A stretch of DNA of 64,000 nt, from NCBI RefSeq assembly GCF_024609765.1, contig NZ_JANFDG010000003.1, positions 212,112 to 276,111 on the forward strand. The letters are read 5' to 3'. The first letter of the stretch is position 1, and each line of letters begins with the position of its first letter. Both the position numbers and the translations under genes were made by a program. The notes under the pieces are model-generated. The model did not search any database. It worked only from the letters and a program-made list of their open reading frames with translations, and was not told where the DNA came from. This document shows positions 18,175 through 26,644 of this stretch, in pieces. This DNA is from Shinella pollutisoli (lineage in GTDB: Bacteria > Pseudomonadota > Alphaproteobacteria > Rhizobiales > Rhizobiaceae).

Positions 18175-19059
18175 TTAGCCCTTTGCCTTTTTCCGAATCA
18201 GCCCCTCCTGGGCGACCGAGGCGACGAGTGTGCCGGAGCGGCTGAAGATGCCCCCTCGCGTCAGGCCGCGCCCGCCGGAGGTGCAGGGGCTGTCCTGGCT
18301 GTAGAGCAGCCAGTCGTCGAGCGGCGCCGGGCGATGGAACCACATGGCGTGGTCGAGGCTGGCGATCTGCAGCGAGCGGTCGAAGATCGAGGTGCCGTGG
18401 GCGGCGAGCGCCGTGTCGAGCAGCGTCATGTCCGAAAGGTAGGCAAGCACGGCCGCGCGCAGGCCGCGGTCCTCAGGCACCGGCCCGGTCGTCCGCATCC
18501 AGACGTCCTGCCGCGGCGCCTGCCGGCGGCCCGAGAGGTAGCGGTCGAACGAGAGGGGACGGAGCTCGATCGGCCGCGGCCGTTCCCAATAGGCGCGGAT
18601 GGGCTCCGGCGCCTTTGCCAGCAGCGTTGCGCGCATCTCCGCCTCGTCCGGCAGGCTTTCCGGCGGCGGCACGTCGGGCATCGCCGTCTGGTGCTCGAAG
18701 CCCGGCTCGTCGACCTGGAAGGAGGCGGTCATGAAGAAGATCGGCTTGCCGTGCTGCACGGCGACCACGCGGCGCGTCGCGAAGGTGCCGCCGTCGCGGA
18801 TCGTCTCGACGTCGTAGACGATCGGCACGGACGGATCGCCGGGCAGCACGAAATAGGCGTGCAGCGAATGGACGAAGCGGTCGGCGCCGACCGTGCGGGT
18901 CGCCGCCACCAGCGCCTGGGCGATCACCTGGCCGCCGAACACCCGCTGCCAGCCGACCTGCGGGCTCTCGCCGCGGAACAGCGATTTCTCCACCCGCTTG
19001 AGGTCGAGCGTGCGCAGGAGGACATCCATGGCGGGGTTCGGCGGGGGCTGGCGCGACAT
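18175..19059 (-). CDS. tesB: Acyl-CoA thioesterase II
   Basis: Double-hotdog thioesterase of 294 residues that hydrolyses medium and long acyl-CoA to free acid and CoA. It shows the TesB hallmarks FRGESPQVGWQRVFGGQVIA, HSLHAYFVLPGDPSVPIVYD, the catalytic-region SLDHAMWFHRP, and DDWLLYSQDSPCTSGGRGL near the end. The ATG at 19059 gives MSRQPPPNPAMDVLL. It is divergent from the UbiH-type gene, with 88 bases between starts, and upstream of glnK on the same strand. Confidence 0.93.
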   Translation of the reverse strand: MSRQPPPNPAMDVLLRTLDLKRVEKSLFRGESPQVGWQRVFGGQVIAQALVAATRTVGADRFVHSLHAYFVLPGDPSVPIVYDVETIRDGGTFATRRVVAVQHGKPIFFMTASFQVDEPGFEHQTAMPDVPPPESLPDEAEMRATLLAKAPEPIRAYWERPRPIELRPLSFDRYLSGRRQAPRQDVWMRTTGPVPEDRGLRAAVLAYLSDMTLLDTALAAHGTSIFDRSLQIASLDHAMWFHRPAPLDDWLLYSQDSPCTSGGRGLTRGGIFSRSGTLVASVAQEGLIRKKAKG

Positions 19060-19147
19060 CTGGGCGGGCTCCGGAGGTAGGAAAGGGGTTCGTCCTCCTC
19101 TATATAGGGGGCTTGAAGACCTCAAGCCGCCCATCAGGAGAACGCCC

Positions 19148-20383
19148 ATGTCCGATCTGCCGACGCTCGACGTGCTTGTCGCCGGTGGCGGCTATGTCGG
19201 CCTGTCGCTGGCGGTCGCCGTCAAGAAGGCCGCGCCGCATCTTGCCGTCGAAGTGGTGGACGGCGCCCCGGAAGCCGCCTGGCAGCGCGACGATCGGGCC
19301 TTCGCCATCGTCGCGGCCGCGCGCAACCTGCTCGGCGTGCTCGGCGTCTGGCCGGAGGTCGCGCCCGAGGCGGAGCCGATCCGCCGCATGGTCATCACCG
19401 ATTCGCGCACGGCCGATCCCGTCCGCCCCGTCTTCCTCACCTTCGAAGGCGCGGGATCGGGCGACGACGGCGAGCCTTTCGCCCACATGGTATCGAACCG
19501 CGCCATCACCGGCAGCCTGTTGCGCCAGGCCGAGGGGCTCGGCATCCCGGTCCGCTGGTCGACCTCCGCGGAGGGTTTTACGACCGGCCAGCACGCCACG
19601 ACCGTCGGCCTCTCCGACGGTACGATGCGCGAGACGCGGCTTCTCGTCGCCTGCGACGGCGTGCGCTCGAAGCTGCGCGACATAGCCGGCATCAGGACCG
19701 TCCGCTTCGACTACGGCCAGTCCGGCATCGTCACCACGGTGGAGCACGAGCGCCCGCACGAGGGCACGGCGGAGGAGCATTTCCTGCCGGCCGGCCCCTT
19801 CGCCACGCTGCCGCTCACCGGCAACCGCTCCTCGCTGGTCTGGACCGAGCGCACGGAGGACGCCCGCCGCCTCGTCGAGAGCGACGACCTCGTCTTCGAG
19901 GAGGAGCTGGAGCGCCGCTTCGGCCACAAGCTCGGGGCGCTGAAGGTCGTCGGCGGCCGCCGTGCCTTCCCGCTCGGCCTGACGCTCGCGCGCGCCTTCG
20001 TCGCGCCGCGCTTCGCGCTGGCGGGCGACGCGGCGCACGGCATCCACCCGATCTCGGGCCAGGGGCTCAACCTCGGCTTCAAGGACGTGGCGGCGCTCGC
20101 CGAGACGATCGTCGAGGCCGACCGGCTGGGGCTCGACATCGGCGCGCTGTCGGTGCTGGAGCGCTACGAGCAATGGCGCCGCTTCGACACGGTCCGCATG
20201 GGCGTCACCACCGACGTCTTGAACCGGCTGTTCTCCAACGACGTGACGCCGCTGCGCGTGCTGCGCGACGTCGGCCTCGGCCTCGTCGACCGCCTGCCGG
20301 GCCTCAAATCCTTCTTCATCCGCCAGGCGGAGGGAACGGCCGGCAGCGGCCATCCGCGCATGCTCGTCGGCCGGCCGATCTGA
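19148..20383 (+). CDS. UbiH/COQ6-family FAD-dependent hydroxylase
   Basis: Flavoprotein monooxygenase of 411 residues, in the family that hydroxylates the ring of ubiquinone precursors. It has the FAD-binding GGGYVG (residues 13-18), DDRAFAIVAAARNLL (DR motif), and the C-terminal GDAAHGIHPISGQGLNLGFKD that contacts FAD. ATG at 19148 follows caggag. The regiochemistry (C1, C5 or C6) cannot be told from sequence; alphaproteobacteria often use UbiL or UbiM here. Its stop is 8 bases from that of the convergent PP-loop gene. Confidence 0.9.
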   Translation: MSDLPTLDVLVAGGGYVGLSLAVAVKKAAPHLAVEVVDGAPEAAWQRDDRAFAIVAAARNLLGVLGVWPEVAPEAEPIRRMVITDSRTADPVRPVFLTFEGAGSGDDGEPFAHMVSNRAITGSLLRQAEGLGIPVRWSTSAEGFTTGQHATTVGLSDGTMRETRLLVACDGVRSKLRDIAGIRTVRFDYGQSGIVTTVEHERPHEGTAEEHFLPAGPFATLPLTGNRSSLVWTERTEDARRLVESDDLVFEEELERRFGHKLGALKVVGGRRAFPLGLTLARAFVAPRFALAGDAAHGIHPISGQGLNLGFKDVAALAETIVEADRLGLDIGALSVLERYEQWRRFDTVRMGVTTDVLNRLFSNDVTPLRVLRDVGLGLVDRLPGLKSFFIRQAEGTAGSGHPRMLVGRPI

Positions 20384-20390
20384 GCGGCGG

Positions 20391-21614
20391 TCAGCGCCGC
20401 AGGCGTTTCAGCCTGTCGATGGCGCGGGCGCCGGCGCGCTTCCATTTCGGCTTGGGACGAGCGATCTTCGGCAGGTCGATGGCCGCGCCGTGGCCGTTCT
20501 CGCGGGCGGCGCGGGCGAGCCGGGCGCGGATCGCCTCGAGCAGGACGGGGTCGGGCGCCGGAAGCGCTGCGAGCCGCCGCTCGATCAGGGCGAGGAAACG
20601 GGCCTGCCAGGCGGTGCCGATCGGCATCGCCGCGACCTGGGCGGCGTCGAGCGGCTCCGGGAACGGCCAGGGGTCGCGCACGCCGGCGACGGTGAAGTTG
20701 AGCTTGGTGAGCACGCATTTGGCGCAGGTGCCGCAATTGTCGCCGCTGCGCGGTCCCGCCCAGCAGACGGAGAGCTGCGCGAGGATCGCCGGGCGGCTTG
20801 CGAGTGCCGAGATGCGGTCGATGCGGTCGTAGGCGCCGCCGTCCGATTCGATGCGGAAGTCCCCGCGCGAGAAGAACCGGTCGTTCCAGAAGCTGTTGCC
20901 CCAGATCGTGAAGGCGTTGTCGTAGGCCTCCTCGGTGGCGATCAGCCCTGTCCCGTGGCCGGCCGAAAATTGTTGCAGCACGGCAGCAAGCCCCGCGCCG
21001 AAGCTCATCTGCCAGTTCGGCGCCGTCTCGCGCCAGTTGGTGCGCAGCGTGAAGAAGTCGACGCCGAGCTCGCCGGCGATCGCCTCGCCCCGCCGGCTCA
21101 GCCGCGCGAAGCCCTCCGCGGCGGAAAGCGGCATGTCGAAGCCGTGCACCATGACGGCGGATGCGAGATCGCGCCGGCCGGGCCAGTCCGTGCCGCCGGC
21201 ATGGCGCAGCAGGGTGAAGCTGCTGTCGACGCCCGCGGAGAAGGCGGCGACGGCCCGGCGCCTCTCGGCTGGCGAGGCGGTGACGCGCTCGACCGGCTCG
21301 GCGCGGATGGCGATCTTCTCGGCGAAGACGTCCGGCCGCCAGCGGTGCCAGACCTCCTGGTAGTGCGCCAGGCCTTCCAGCAGCGTGCGGTCGACGGCGA
21401 AGTCGGGCTCGATATCGTAGCCGGCCTTCATCGCATGGGGGAGGAGGGCGACGAGCGCGAAATCCGGGGCGACCGGGCCGGCCGCGAGGCCCGGCCCCGG
21501 CCGGTTCCGCTCGAACCAGACGGGCGGGGCGAGCGGGCCGGAATGCACGGTGCGGCGCAGCCCGTCCGCCGAGGTGTGGACGCTCAGTCTCGCTGCGGGT
21601 CTTCGTCTCGCCAT
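20391..21614 (-). CDS. QueC-like PP-loop ATPase in glycan operon
   Basis: A 407-residue protein I cannot name. Residues 126-132, SAGVDSS, form a PP-loop like the SGGxDS of adenine-nucleotide alpha hydrolases. A cysteine cluster near residues 283-299 (CWAGPRSGDNCGTCAKC) has the spacing of the QueC zinc site. The first 120 residues, including a WHRWRPDVFAEK segment, are extra relative to QueC. PP-loop enzymes adenylate a carboxylate or carbonyl before adding nitrogen or sulfur. It is the last gene of a glycosyltransferase and pyruvyltransferase operon, so modification of a glycan or its precursor is possible, but substrate and product are unknown. Confidence 0.65.
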   Translation of the reverse strand: MARRRPAARLSVHTSADGLRRTVHSGPLAPPVWFERNRPGPGLAAGPVAPDFALVALLPHAMKAGYDIEPDFAVDRTLLEGLAHYQEVWHRWRPDVFAEKIAIRAEPVERVTASPAERRRAVAAFSAGVDSSFTLLRHAGGTDWPGRRDLASAVMVHGFDMPLSAAEGFARLSRRGEAIAGELGVDFFTLRTNWRETAPNWQMSFGAGLAAVLQQFSAGHGTGLIATEEAYDNAFTIWGNSFWNDRFFSRGDFRIESDGGAYDRIDRISALASRPAILAQLSVCWAGPRSGDNCGTCAKCVLTKLNFTVAGVRDPWPFPEPLDAAQVAAMPIGTAWQARFLALIERRLAALPAPDPVLLEAIRARLARAARENGHGAAIDLPKIARPKPKWKRAGARAIDRLKRLRR

Positions 21615-21623
21615 CTCGTCGTC

Positions 21624-22520
21624 TCACTGTGGGCGGAAGAGATCGGGCAGCAGCGCCGCCCAGGTCTCGCGGTAGGCCAGCACCTTTCCCGTCGCATTGT
21701 CGTGCAGCAGGACTTCGCGGCCGATCGCGGCGGCGAGGAGGGCCGCGTGCAGCCGGTCCGTCTCCACCGCGCGGCCCCGCGCGAGCGCGGCGACGGCATG
21801 GTTCACCTTTCTCGTGGCGACCCCGTCCTGCGCCGTCAACGCCAATCTCGCCGGCGCGGCGGCAAGCAGCAGCTTCCCCAGCCGGTTGGCAAGGCGCTGG
21901 CCGGGCATGTCGCGCCAGTCCCGCGCCGGACCGGTCGAAGGGCCCGCGGCTTCCGGATCGCGGCGCATCAGCCGGACGAGGTCCCGACACGGCGGCGGGG
22001 CGGCGAGGGAAAGCAGGTGGCAGAGATCCGGGCAGGTTACGGCGTCGAGCCCCAAGCGCTCCTGCAGCTCCGACCGGGCGCGGCGGTCGCGGGCGAAGAG
22101 GCGCGTCGACGGGCGGTCGCGATAGAGCGCGCGCGTCTCGGCGAGCAGCGCCTCGTCCGGCGCCGGCGCGAAGGCGCAGCTCATCGGCAGGTGGACGACC
22201 GGATTGCCGGGCAGCGCGCGCAGCACGTCGAGGCGCAGGCGCTGGTGGCGCGGGTAGAGGTCGCCGAAATTGCCGCCGCCGAGGAAATAGACCGTTCCCC
22301 CGCCGATGGCCGCCCGGCAGCGCGCGGGCGAAAAGCCGCGCAGCGTCGCCGCATAGGCGGGCGGGCGGCCGTTGATCGCTTCGAGCGCACGCCGCGCGCC
22401 GAGCCAGATCGCCGCGTCGCCGGGATTGAGATAGTTGGGATAGTCGATCAGCGCATAGGGGCCGGCGGCCGCCGCATCCGCGAGCGTCGCCAGGATGGTC
22501 CGCCGGAGGGCCTCGGTCAT
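21624..22520 (-). CDS. Polysaccharide pyruvyl transferase family protein
   Basis: A 298-residue member of the family that moves pyruvate from phosphoenolpyruvate onto sugar units (ExoV and CsaB type). The N-terminal half has LIDYPNYLNPGDAAIWLG and GGGTVYFLGGGNFGDLYP, both characteristic; the second half has LFARDRRARSELQERL and TCPDLCHLL. It overlaps the upstream glycosyltransferase by four bases (ATGA) and is followed after nine bases by the PP-loop gene. A role in decorating an exported polysaccharide is inferred. The acceptor is unknown. Confidence 0.85.
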   Translation of the reverse strand: MTEALRRTILATLADAAAAGPYALIDYPNYLNPGDAAIWLGARRALEAINGRPPAYAATLRGFSPARCRAAIGGGTVYFLGGGNFGDLYPRHQRLRLDVLRALPGNPVVHLPMSCAFAPAPDEALLAETRALYRDRPSTRLFARDRRARSELQERLGLDAVTCPDLCHLLSLAAPPPCRDLVRLMRRDPEAAGPSTGPARDWRDMPGQRLANRLGKLLLAAAPARLALTAQDGVATRKVNHAVAALARGRAVETDRLHAALLAAAIGREVLLHDNATGKVLAYRETWAALLPDLFRPQ

Positions 22521-23299
22521 GCGCCGCCGCTCCCCTCCGGCTCCGTCTCCGGCCAGCGCGGCCTGGTCGCGCGCATCGCGGCGTAGCGGTGCATCCTGTA
22601 GCGGAAATCGAGCTGATAGGCCGCGTTGCGCAGGAAGCGCAGCACGACGTTGGCGCGCATGCGCCTGCGGCTCTCGTCGATGCTGCTCGTCAGCCCGTGC
22701 CGCTCGTCCGGGCGCACCACCGCCGGCTCCACCACCTTGATCGAGGCGCCGTGCTCCCACCAGCGCTTGAGGTAGAGGTCGATCGGCCAGGCGATCGACG
22801 GCGGCAGGGCGGTGAGCGCGCGCGCGGCGGGGCGGGTGATGGCATAGGCGACGGTCGTGGGCGGCAGGACCAGCGGCGTGCCGATGCGGTAGCCGCCGGC
22901 AAGCGGGACGGCCTCGACCATCGGGCGCGCGCCGTCGCTGTAGAGCTTCAGCATGTCCCATGTGCAGGGAAGCCGGGCGAGCCGCTCCAGGATGCGGGCG
23001 GCGCCGGGTTCCAGGACGAAGTCGTCCTCCAGCACGACCGCGACCGGCGCGTCGCCGGCGGCGATCTCCGCCCAGGCCTTGCGATGGCTGAGGAAGCAGG
23101 CGACCTCGGCGGGCGTCACCGGGCGCTTGGCGAAGCGCGGCCGCGGCGCGCCGACCCGGCGCAGCTGGTCCTCCGTGAGCATGCGGCCGTCGACGGCGCG
23201 CACGCGCCGGAAGGCGAGCCCCGCCGCGTCGAGCCGGGCGCGGCTTTCGGCCAGACGCGCGGGGACCCGGTCGAGGTTGATGACGTAGATCGGCCACAT
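22517..23299 (-). CDS. Glycosyltransferase family 25 protein
   Basis: A 260-residue transferase of the LPS glycosyltransferase family (GT25). It opens with WPIYVINLDRVPARL, carries LSHRKAWAEI, and has the metal and nucleotide-sugar motif LEDDFVLEPG at residues 90-99. Such enzymes transfer galactose or related sugars in lipopolysaccharide or capsule synthesis. ATG at 23299 gives the conserved N-terminus. It is first in a three-gene minus-strand operon; no promoter pattern stood out in the 148 bases ahead of it. Confidence 0.88.
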   Translation of the reverse strand: MWPIYVINLDRVPARLAESRARLDAAGLAFRRVRAVDGRMLTEDQLRRVGAPRPRFAKRPVTPAEVACFLSHRKAWAEIAAGDAPVAVVLEDDFVLEPGAARILERLARLPCTWDMLKLYSDGARPMVEAVPLAGGYRIGTPLVLPPTTVAYAITRPAARALTALPPSIAWPIDLYLKRWWEHGASIKVVEPAVVRPDERHGLTSSIDESRRRMRANVVLRFLRNAAYQLDFRYRMHRYAAMRATRPRWPETEPEGSGGA

Positions 23300-23447
23300 G
23301 GCGGCACTCTGCCCGGCCGGGCGCAGGCGGGCAATAGGCACAATCGGATCGGGAATCGGAAGGCGGCTGCAATCACCAGAAAACCGACGAAAACGAAGCT
23401 TAGCGCTCCGCGGCGCCGCGTATCGCCCGGCTTTTCGGGACAGGCGG

Positions 23448-24500
23448 CTAGAGGAGGGATCGCGCGGATTCGCGCCGGCCCGGCCCGTCCGTCCGGGCGA
23501 CCAGCCGGGAAAACAGGGCAGCGTCGCCGAAGCCGCCGGACTTCGACAGGATGGTGACGCCGTGCCATCGGCCGCCGCTGATCCGGGAGACCGGCACGCC
23601 GGTCGCCGCCTCGCCGATGCATTCCAGGAAGTCAGCGCCCGTCGTGTCGAGCACGATCGAGAGCGTGTCGCCGCCGGTGACGACGAAGGACGTCTCCTCC
23701 GGGTCGGACACGTCGATTTCCGGCAGGTGGCGGCGCAGAATACGGTGCGTCGCGGCGGCGTCCGTGGCCGTCAGGGCGGGGGCGAGCAGCCGGGGCCTGT
23801 CACCGGTCGGGATGCCTTCCGCCACGGTGCCGTCGGCAAGCGCGCTTGCGACCTGCGCGCGCGTCGCGGGATGGTTGGTGCCGACGATCACGCCGCGGAC
23901 GGGCGGGAAGGGGGTGGGCGCCCGCGCCTTCCCGAGGACGGCGGCGAGGCCGCCGGTGCCGACCCACAGCGTCCTGCCCTGCGGTTTCGCCTGCCTCAGG
24001 CGCGCCACCTGCTCGCGCAAGACTTCCTGCCGGTCGGCGTCGACGAGGGTCACGGCGAGGCCGAGCCGGCCGAAGGCCTCGCGGAAGCCCGGCCCGACGG
24101 GCACGGGGTCGCCGGTCCCGCCCGTCACGTATTGCCGGCCGTCGCGGGTGATCCGCCCCATGTCCGGATAGGCGGGGGCGAAGACGCAGCCGGAGAAGCC
24201 GCCCGCCTCGAAGGCTGCCTTCGTCTCGGCGAAGGGGTGGCCGCGCATCACGCTGTCGATCTTCTTGAACCAGAGGGTATCGGGACCCGCGCCGGCGAAG
24301 GCGCGCACCGCGGCCGCGACGGCGGCCACGGCTGCGGCCTCGTCCATGTCGCGCGATTCCGTGCTGACGGCGAGCCTGTCTCCCGCCGGCAGCGCCCGGC
24401 CCGGAACGGCGACGCGCACCGGCGCGGCCGGATCGGCGAAGGCGCAGCCGCTGTCGAGCGCGCCCGTGAGGTCGTCGGCGACGAGCCGCAGCCGGCTCAC
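23448..24500 (-). CDS. Four-carbon acid sugar kinase (DUF1537 family)
   Basis: ATP-dependent kinase of the OtnK/DtnK family, which phosphorylates threonate, erythronate and related acid sugars at C4. The 350-residue product shows ADDLTGALD (residues 8-16), WFKKIDSVMRGHP (about 78-89), PAYPDMGRITRDG, and the C-terminal nucleotide-binding VVTGGDTLSIVL and SKSGGFGDAALF. It is somewhat shorter than the usual 400-430. Its GTG start overlaps the DeoR stop by four bases. A PdxA2-type gene 4.6 kb away is the usual pathway partner. The exact substrate is open. Confidence 0.88.
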   Translation of the reverse strand: MSRLRLVADDLTGALDSGCAFADPAAPVRVAVPGRALPAGDRLAVSTESRDMDEAAAVAAVAAAVRAFAGAGPDTLWFKKIDSVMRGHPFAETKAAFEAGGFSGCVFAPAYPDMGRITRDGRQYVTGGTGDPVPVGPGFREAFGRLGLAVTLVDADRQEVLREQVARLRQAKPQGRTLWVGTGGLAAVLGKARAPTPFPPVRGVIVGTNHPATRAQVASALADGTVAEGIPTGDRPRLLAPALTATDAAATHRILRRHLPEIDVSDPEETSFVVTGGDTLSIVLDTTGADFLECIGEAATGVPVSRISGGRWHGVTILSKSGGFGDAALFSRLVARTDGPGRRESARSLL

Positions 24501-25297
24501 GCGACGCCCCTGAGGCCGACGGGCGCGCTCTCGACGATCTCGAGCGGGATGCCGAGGGCGCGGATGGCGGCGGCATGCTCGGGCGGCAGCTTGTTGTCGG
24601 TGATGATGAGGTGGACGTCGACGAGCCGGCCGAAGGTGCAGAAGGACGTGCTGAAGAACTTGCCGCTGTCGGCGAGCAGCACGACGCGGTCGGCGGCGCG
24701 CAGGATCGTGCTCTTGATCTCGGCGAGCTCGATCGACGTGTCGGACAGCGCCTCCTGCGTCAGCGCATGCGTGCCGATGAAGGCGATGTCGGCGCGCAGC
24801 CGCGTGAGCGTCTGCATCGCGCCCGCGCCGAGCAGCGTGGCCGACCCGGGCCGCACGTACCCGCCCGTCACGGTCGTGTGGATGGCGGCGTTGCCGGAGA
24901 GCACGGAGCCGATCGTCAGGTCGTTGGTGACGGCGGTGAAGGGCACGTTGCGCTCGCGCGCCGAGACGGCGGCCGCCGCCGTCGTCGTGCCGCTGTCGAA
25001 GATCACCGTCTGGCCGGGCTGGATCATCGCGGCGGCCCGCCGGCCGATCGCCTGCTTCTCGGCGCTGGCGATGGCCGAGGCGATCTCCGGCGTCGGCTCC
25101 AGCGTCTTCAGCGCGGTCGGCTCCAGGAGCGCGCCGCCGTGGGTGCGCTGCAGGAGCCCCGTCTCGCACAGGTACTCGACGTCGCGGCGCACGGTGGACA
25201 GCGAGCTGTCGAGCGCCTCCGCCATGTCGCGCAGCGAGGCCGCGTGCTCGGTGCGCAGCAGTTCGATGATACGGGCGCGTCGTTTGGCGGGCAGCAT
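24497..25297 (-). CDS. DeoR/GlpR-family transcriptional regulator
   Basis: Sugar-phosphate-responsive repressor of 266 residues. The N-terminal winged helix has RRARIIELLRTEHAASLRDM and SLSTVRRDVEYLCETGLLQR, leading to the HGGALL turn. The C-terminal DeoRC sensor has DSGTTTAAAAV, AVTNDLTIGSVL, ITDNKLPPEHAAAI. It is divergent from the ABC transporter operon and translationally coupled to the kinase, so it probably represses both until a phosphorylated intermediate appears. AGGAGG lies 12 bases before the ATG. Repeated TTCCAAAA boxes in the divergent region are its likely targets. Confidence 0.9.
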   Translation of the reverse strand: MLPAKRRARIIELLRTEHAASLRDMAEALDSSLSTVRRDVEYLCETGLLQRTHGGALLEPTALKTLEPTPEIASAIASAEKQAIGRRAAAMIQPGQTVIFDSGTTTAAAAVSARERNVPFTAVTNDLTIGSVLSGNAAIHTTVTGGYVRPGSATLLGAGAMQTLTRLRADIAFIGTHALTQEALSDTSIELAEIKSTILRAADRVVLLADSGKFFSTSFCTFGRLVDVHLIITDNKLPPEHAAAIRALGIPLEIVESAPVGLRGVA

Positions 25298-25358
25298 GCG
25301 GCGGGGATCCTCCTGGTTGGCGCGAGGGTAGGGAGTGATCGCCCGTCTCGTCAAGATG

Positions 25359-25388
25359 TTCCAAAAAATTCCAAAAAGAATCCAAATT
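25359..25388. promoter_or_regulatory. Candidate DeoR operator: phased TTCCAAA repeats
   Basis: Three near-identical direct repeats, TTCCAAAA (from 25359), TTCCAAAA (from 25369) and ATCCAAAT (from 25380), are spaced 10-11 bases apart, so they lie on one face of the helix. They sit between the DeoR gene and the transporter operon. A 6-bp dyad AAAAAC/GTTTTT lies 27 bases further (25415-25433). Binding is inferred. Confidence 0.45.
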
Positions 25389-25515
25389 ACGTCAAATCAT
25401 GCTGGACAGCTTGGAAAAACTTGATAGGTTTTTGACGCACAATGAAGACGGGTGGAGCAAGGCTGGCGTCGGAACGCCAGATTCCGTCAGAGACACCGAA
25501 GGTGGAGGAGATAGA

Positions 25516-26580
25516 ATGAGAACGTTTCTCAAGTCGATGGCGGCCGGCCTGATGCTGGCGGCCGCAGCCGTTGTCGCGCCGGCGCAGGCCGCGGACGAAC
25601 CGACGGTCGGCGTGGTCGTGCCGACGCTGGACGCGCAGTTCTGGAATTCCTATGTCGACTTCATGAAGAAGGGCGCGGGCGAGCTCGGCGTCGAGCTCGT
25701 CGTGCTCAACGCCGACAACAAGCCCGACCAGATGATCAAGAGCCTGGAGGACCTCGTCGCCCAGGGCGTCGACGGCATCATCTTCACGCCCTACTGGGCG
25801 ACGGCCGTGCCGGGCCTGACGCTCGCCAACCAGAGCAACATCCCGGTCATCCTGACCGACACCTATGCCGATTTCGCGCCGCAGACCGAGCAGTTCCCGA
25901 ACTACCTCGCCTTCATCGGCCCGAGCGACCGGGATGCCGGCAAGCAGATGGCCGAGGCGCTGTTCGCGGCACTCGAGCCGGCCGCCGACGGCAAGAAGTA
26001 CATCGCCGTCGTCAACGGCACCGCCGGCACCTCGGTCGCGATCGACCGCCGCGCCGGCCTGCAGGATGCGCTCGACGCCCATCCGGAGGTCGTGGTCGTC
26101 GGCGAGGTCGACGGCAACTTCGTGCGCGACACCTCGCAGACCGTGTTCGAGAGCCTGTGGCAGGGCAATCCCAACGTCCAGGGCGTCTGGGCCGCGAACG
26201 GCGGCACGGCGACGGGCGTGATGGCGGCGATCACCGGCGCCGGCAAGGTGCCGGGCAAGGACATCATCGTCGTCGGCATGGACCTCAACCCGGAGAACAT
26301 CGACGCGGTCGAGGCCGGTTCGCTCCTCTTCGACATCGGCGGCCACTGGCTGCAGGGCGGTTTCGCGCTCGTGACGATGTACGACCATCTGAACGGCCAC
26401 AAGGTCCCGGCGGAGAAGGCGAACATCAAGCTCGAGCTGCTGCCGCTGACGCAGGACCGCGTGGCGCAGTTCAAGGCCGACTTCCCGGGCGGCGTCCCCG
26501 TCTATGACTTCAAGGCGCATTCCCAGACCTACAACAAGGATGCCGAAAGCGCCGTCTTCGAGATGAAGTACAGCAAGTAA
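25516..26580 (+). CDS. Sugar ABC transporter substrate-binding protein (RbsB-like)
   Basis: Periplasmic binding protein of the ribose/autoinducer-2 family (Peripla_BP_4 type), 354 residues. A signal peptide (residues 1-25) ends in AQAADE. The mature protein has TVGVVVPTLDAQFWNSY, DQMIKSLEDLVAQGVDGII, the ligand-facing SDRDAGKQMAEAL, and VVGMDLNPENIDAVEAGSL. ATG at 25516 is preceded by ggaggag. A strong hairpin follows the stop and the ATPase and permease genes come next. By context the ligand is a four-carbon sugar, sugar alcohol or acid. Confidence 0.9.
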   Translation: MRTFLKSMAAGLMLAAAAVVAPAQAADEPTVGVVVPTLDAQFWNSYVDFMKKGAGELGVELVVLNADNKPDQMIKSLEDLVAQGVDGIIFTPYWATAVPGLTLANQSNIPVILTDTYADFAPQTEQFPNYLAFIGPSDRDAGKQMAEALFAALEPAADGKKYIAVVNGTAGTSVAIDRRAGLQDALDAHPEVVVVGEVDGNFVRDTSQTVFESLWQGNPNVQGVWAANGGTATGVMAAITGAGKVPGKDIIVVGMDLNPENIDAVEAGSLLFDIGGHWLQGGFALVTMYDHLNGHKVPAEKANIKLELLPLTQDRVAQFKADFPGGVPVYDFKAHSQTYNKDAESAVFEMKYSK

Positions 26581-26590
26581 AGCCTGCCGA

Positions 26591-26619
26591 GGGAGGAGAG
26601 CGCCTGCCGCTCTCCTCCC
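26591..26619 (+). repeat. Perfect 12-bp intra-operon hairpin
   Basis: GGGAGGAGAGCG (26591-26602) and CGCTCTCCTCCC (26608-26619) pair without mismatch over a 5-nt loop, between the binding-protein stop and the ATPase start. There is no T tract. Such structures protect upstream mRNA from 3' decay or cause partial termination, raising binding protein over membrane parts. Confidence 0.7.
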
Positions 26620-26644
26620 GCATCCGGCCGGCCGGGAGGCCTTC

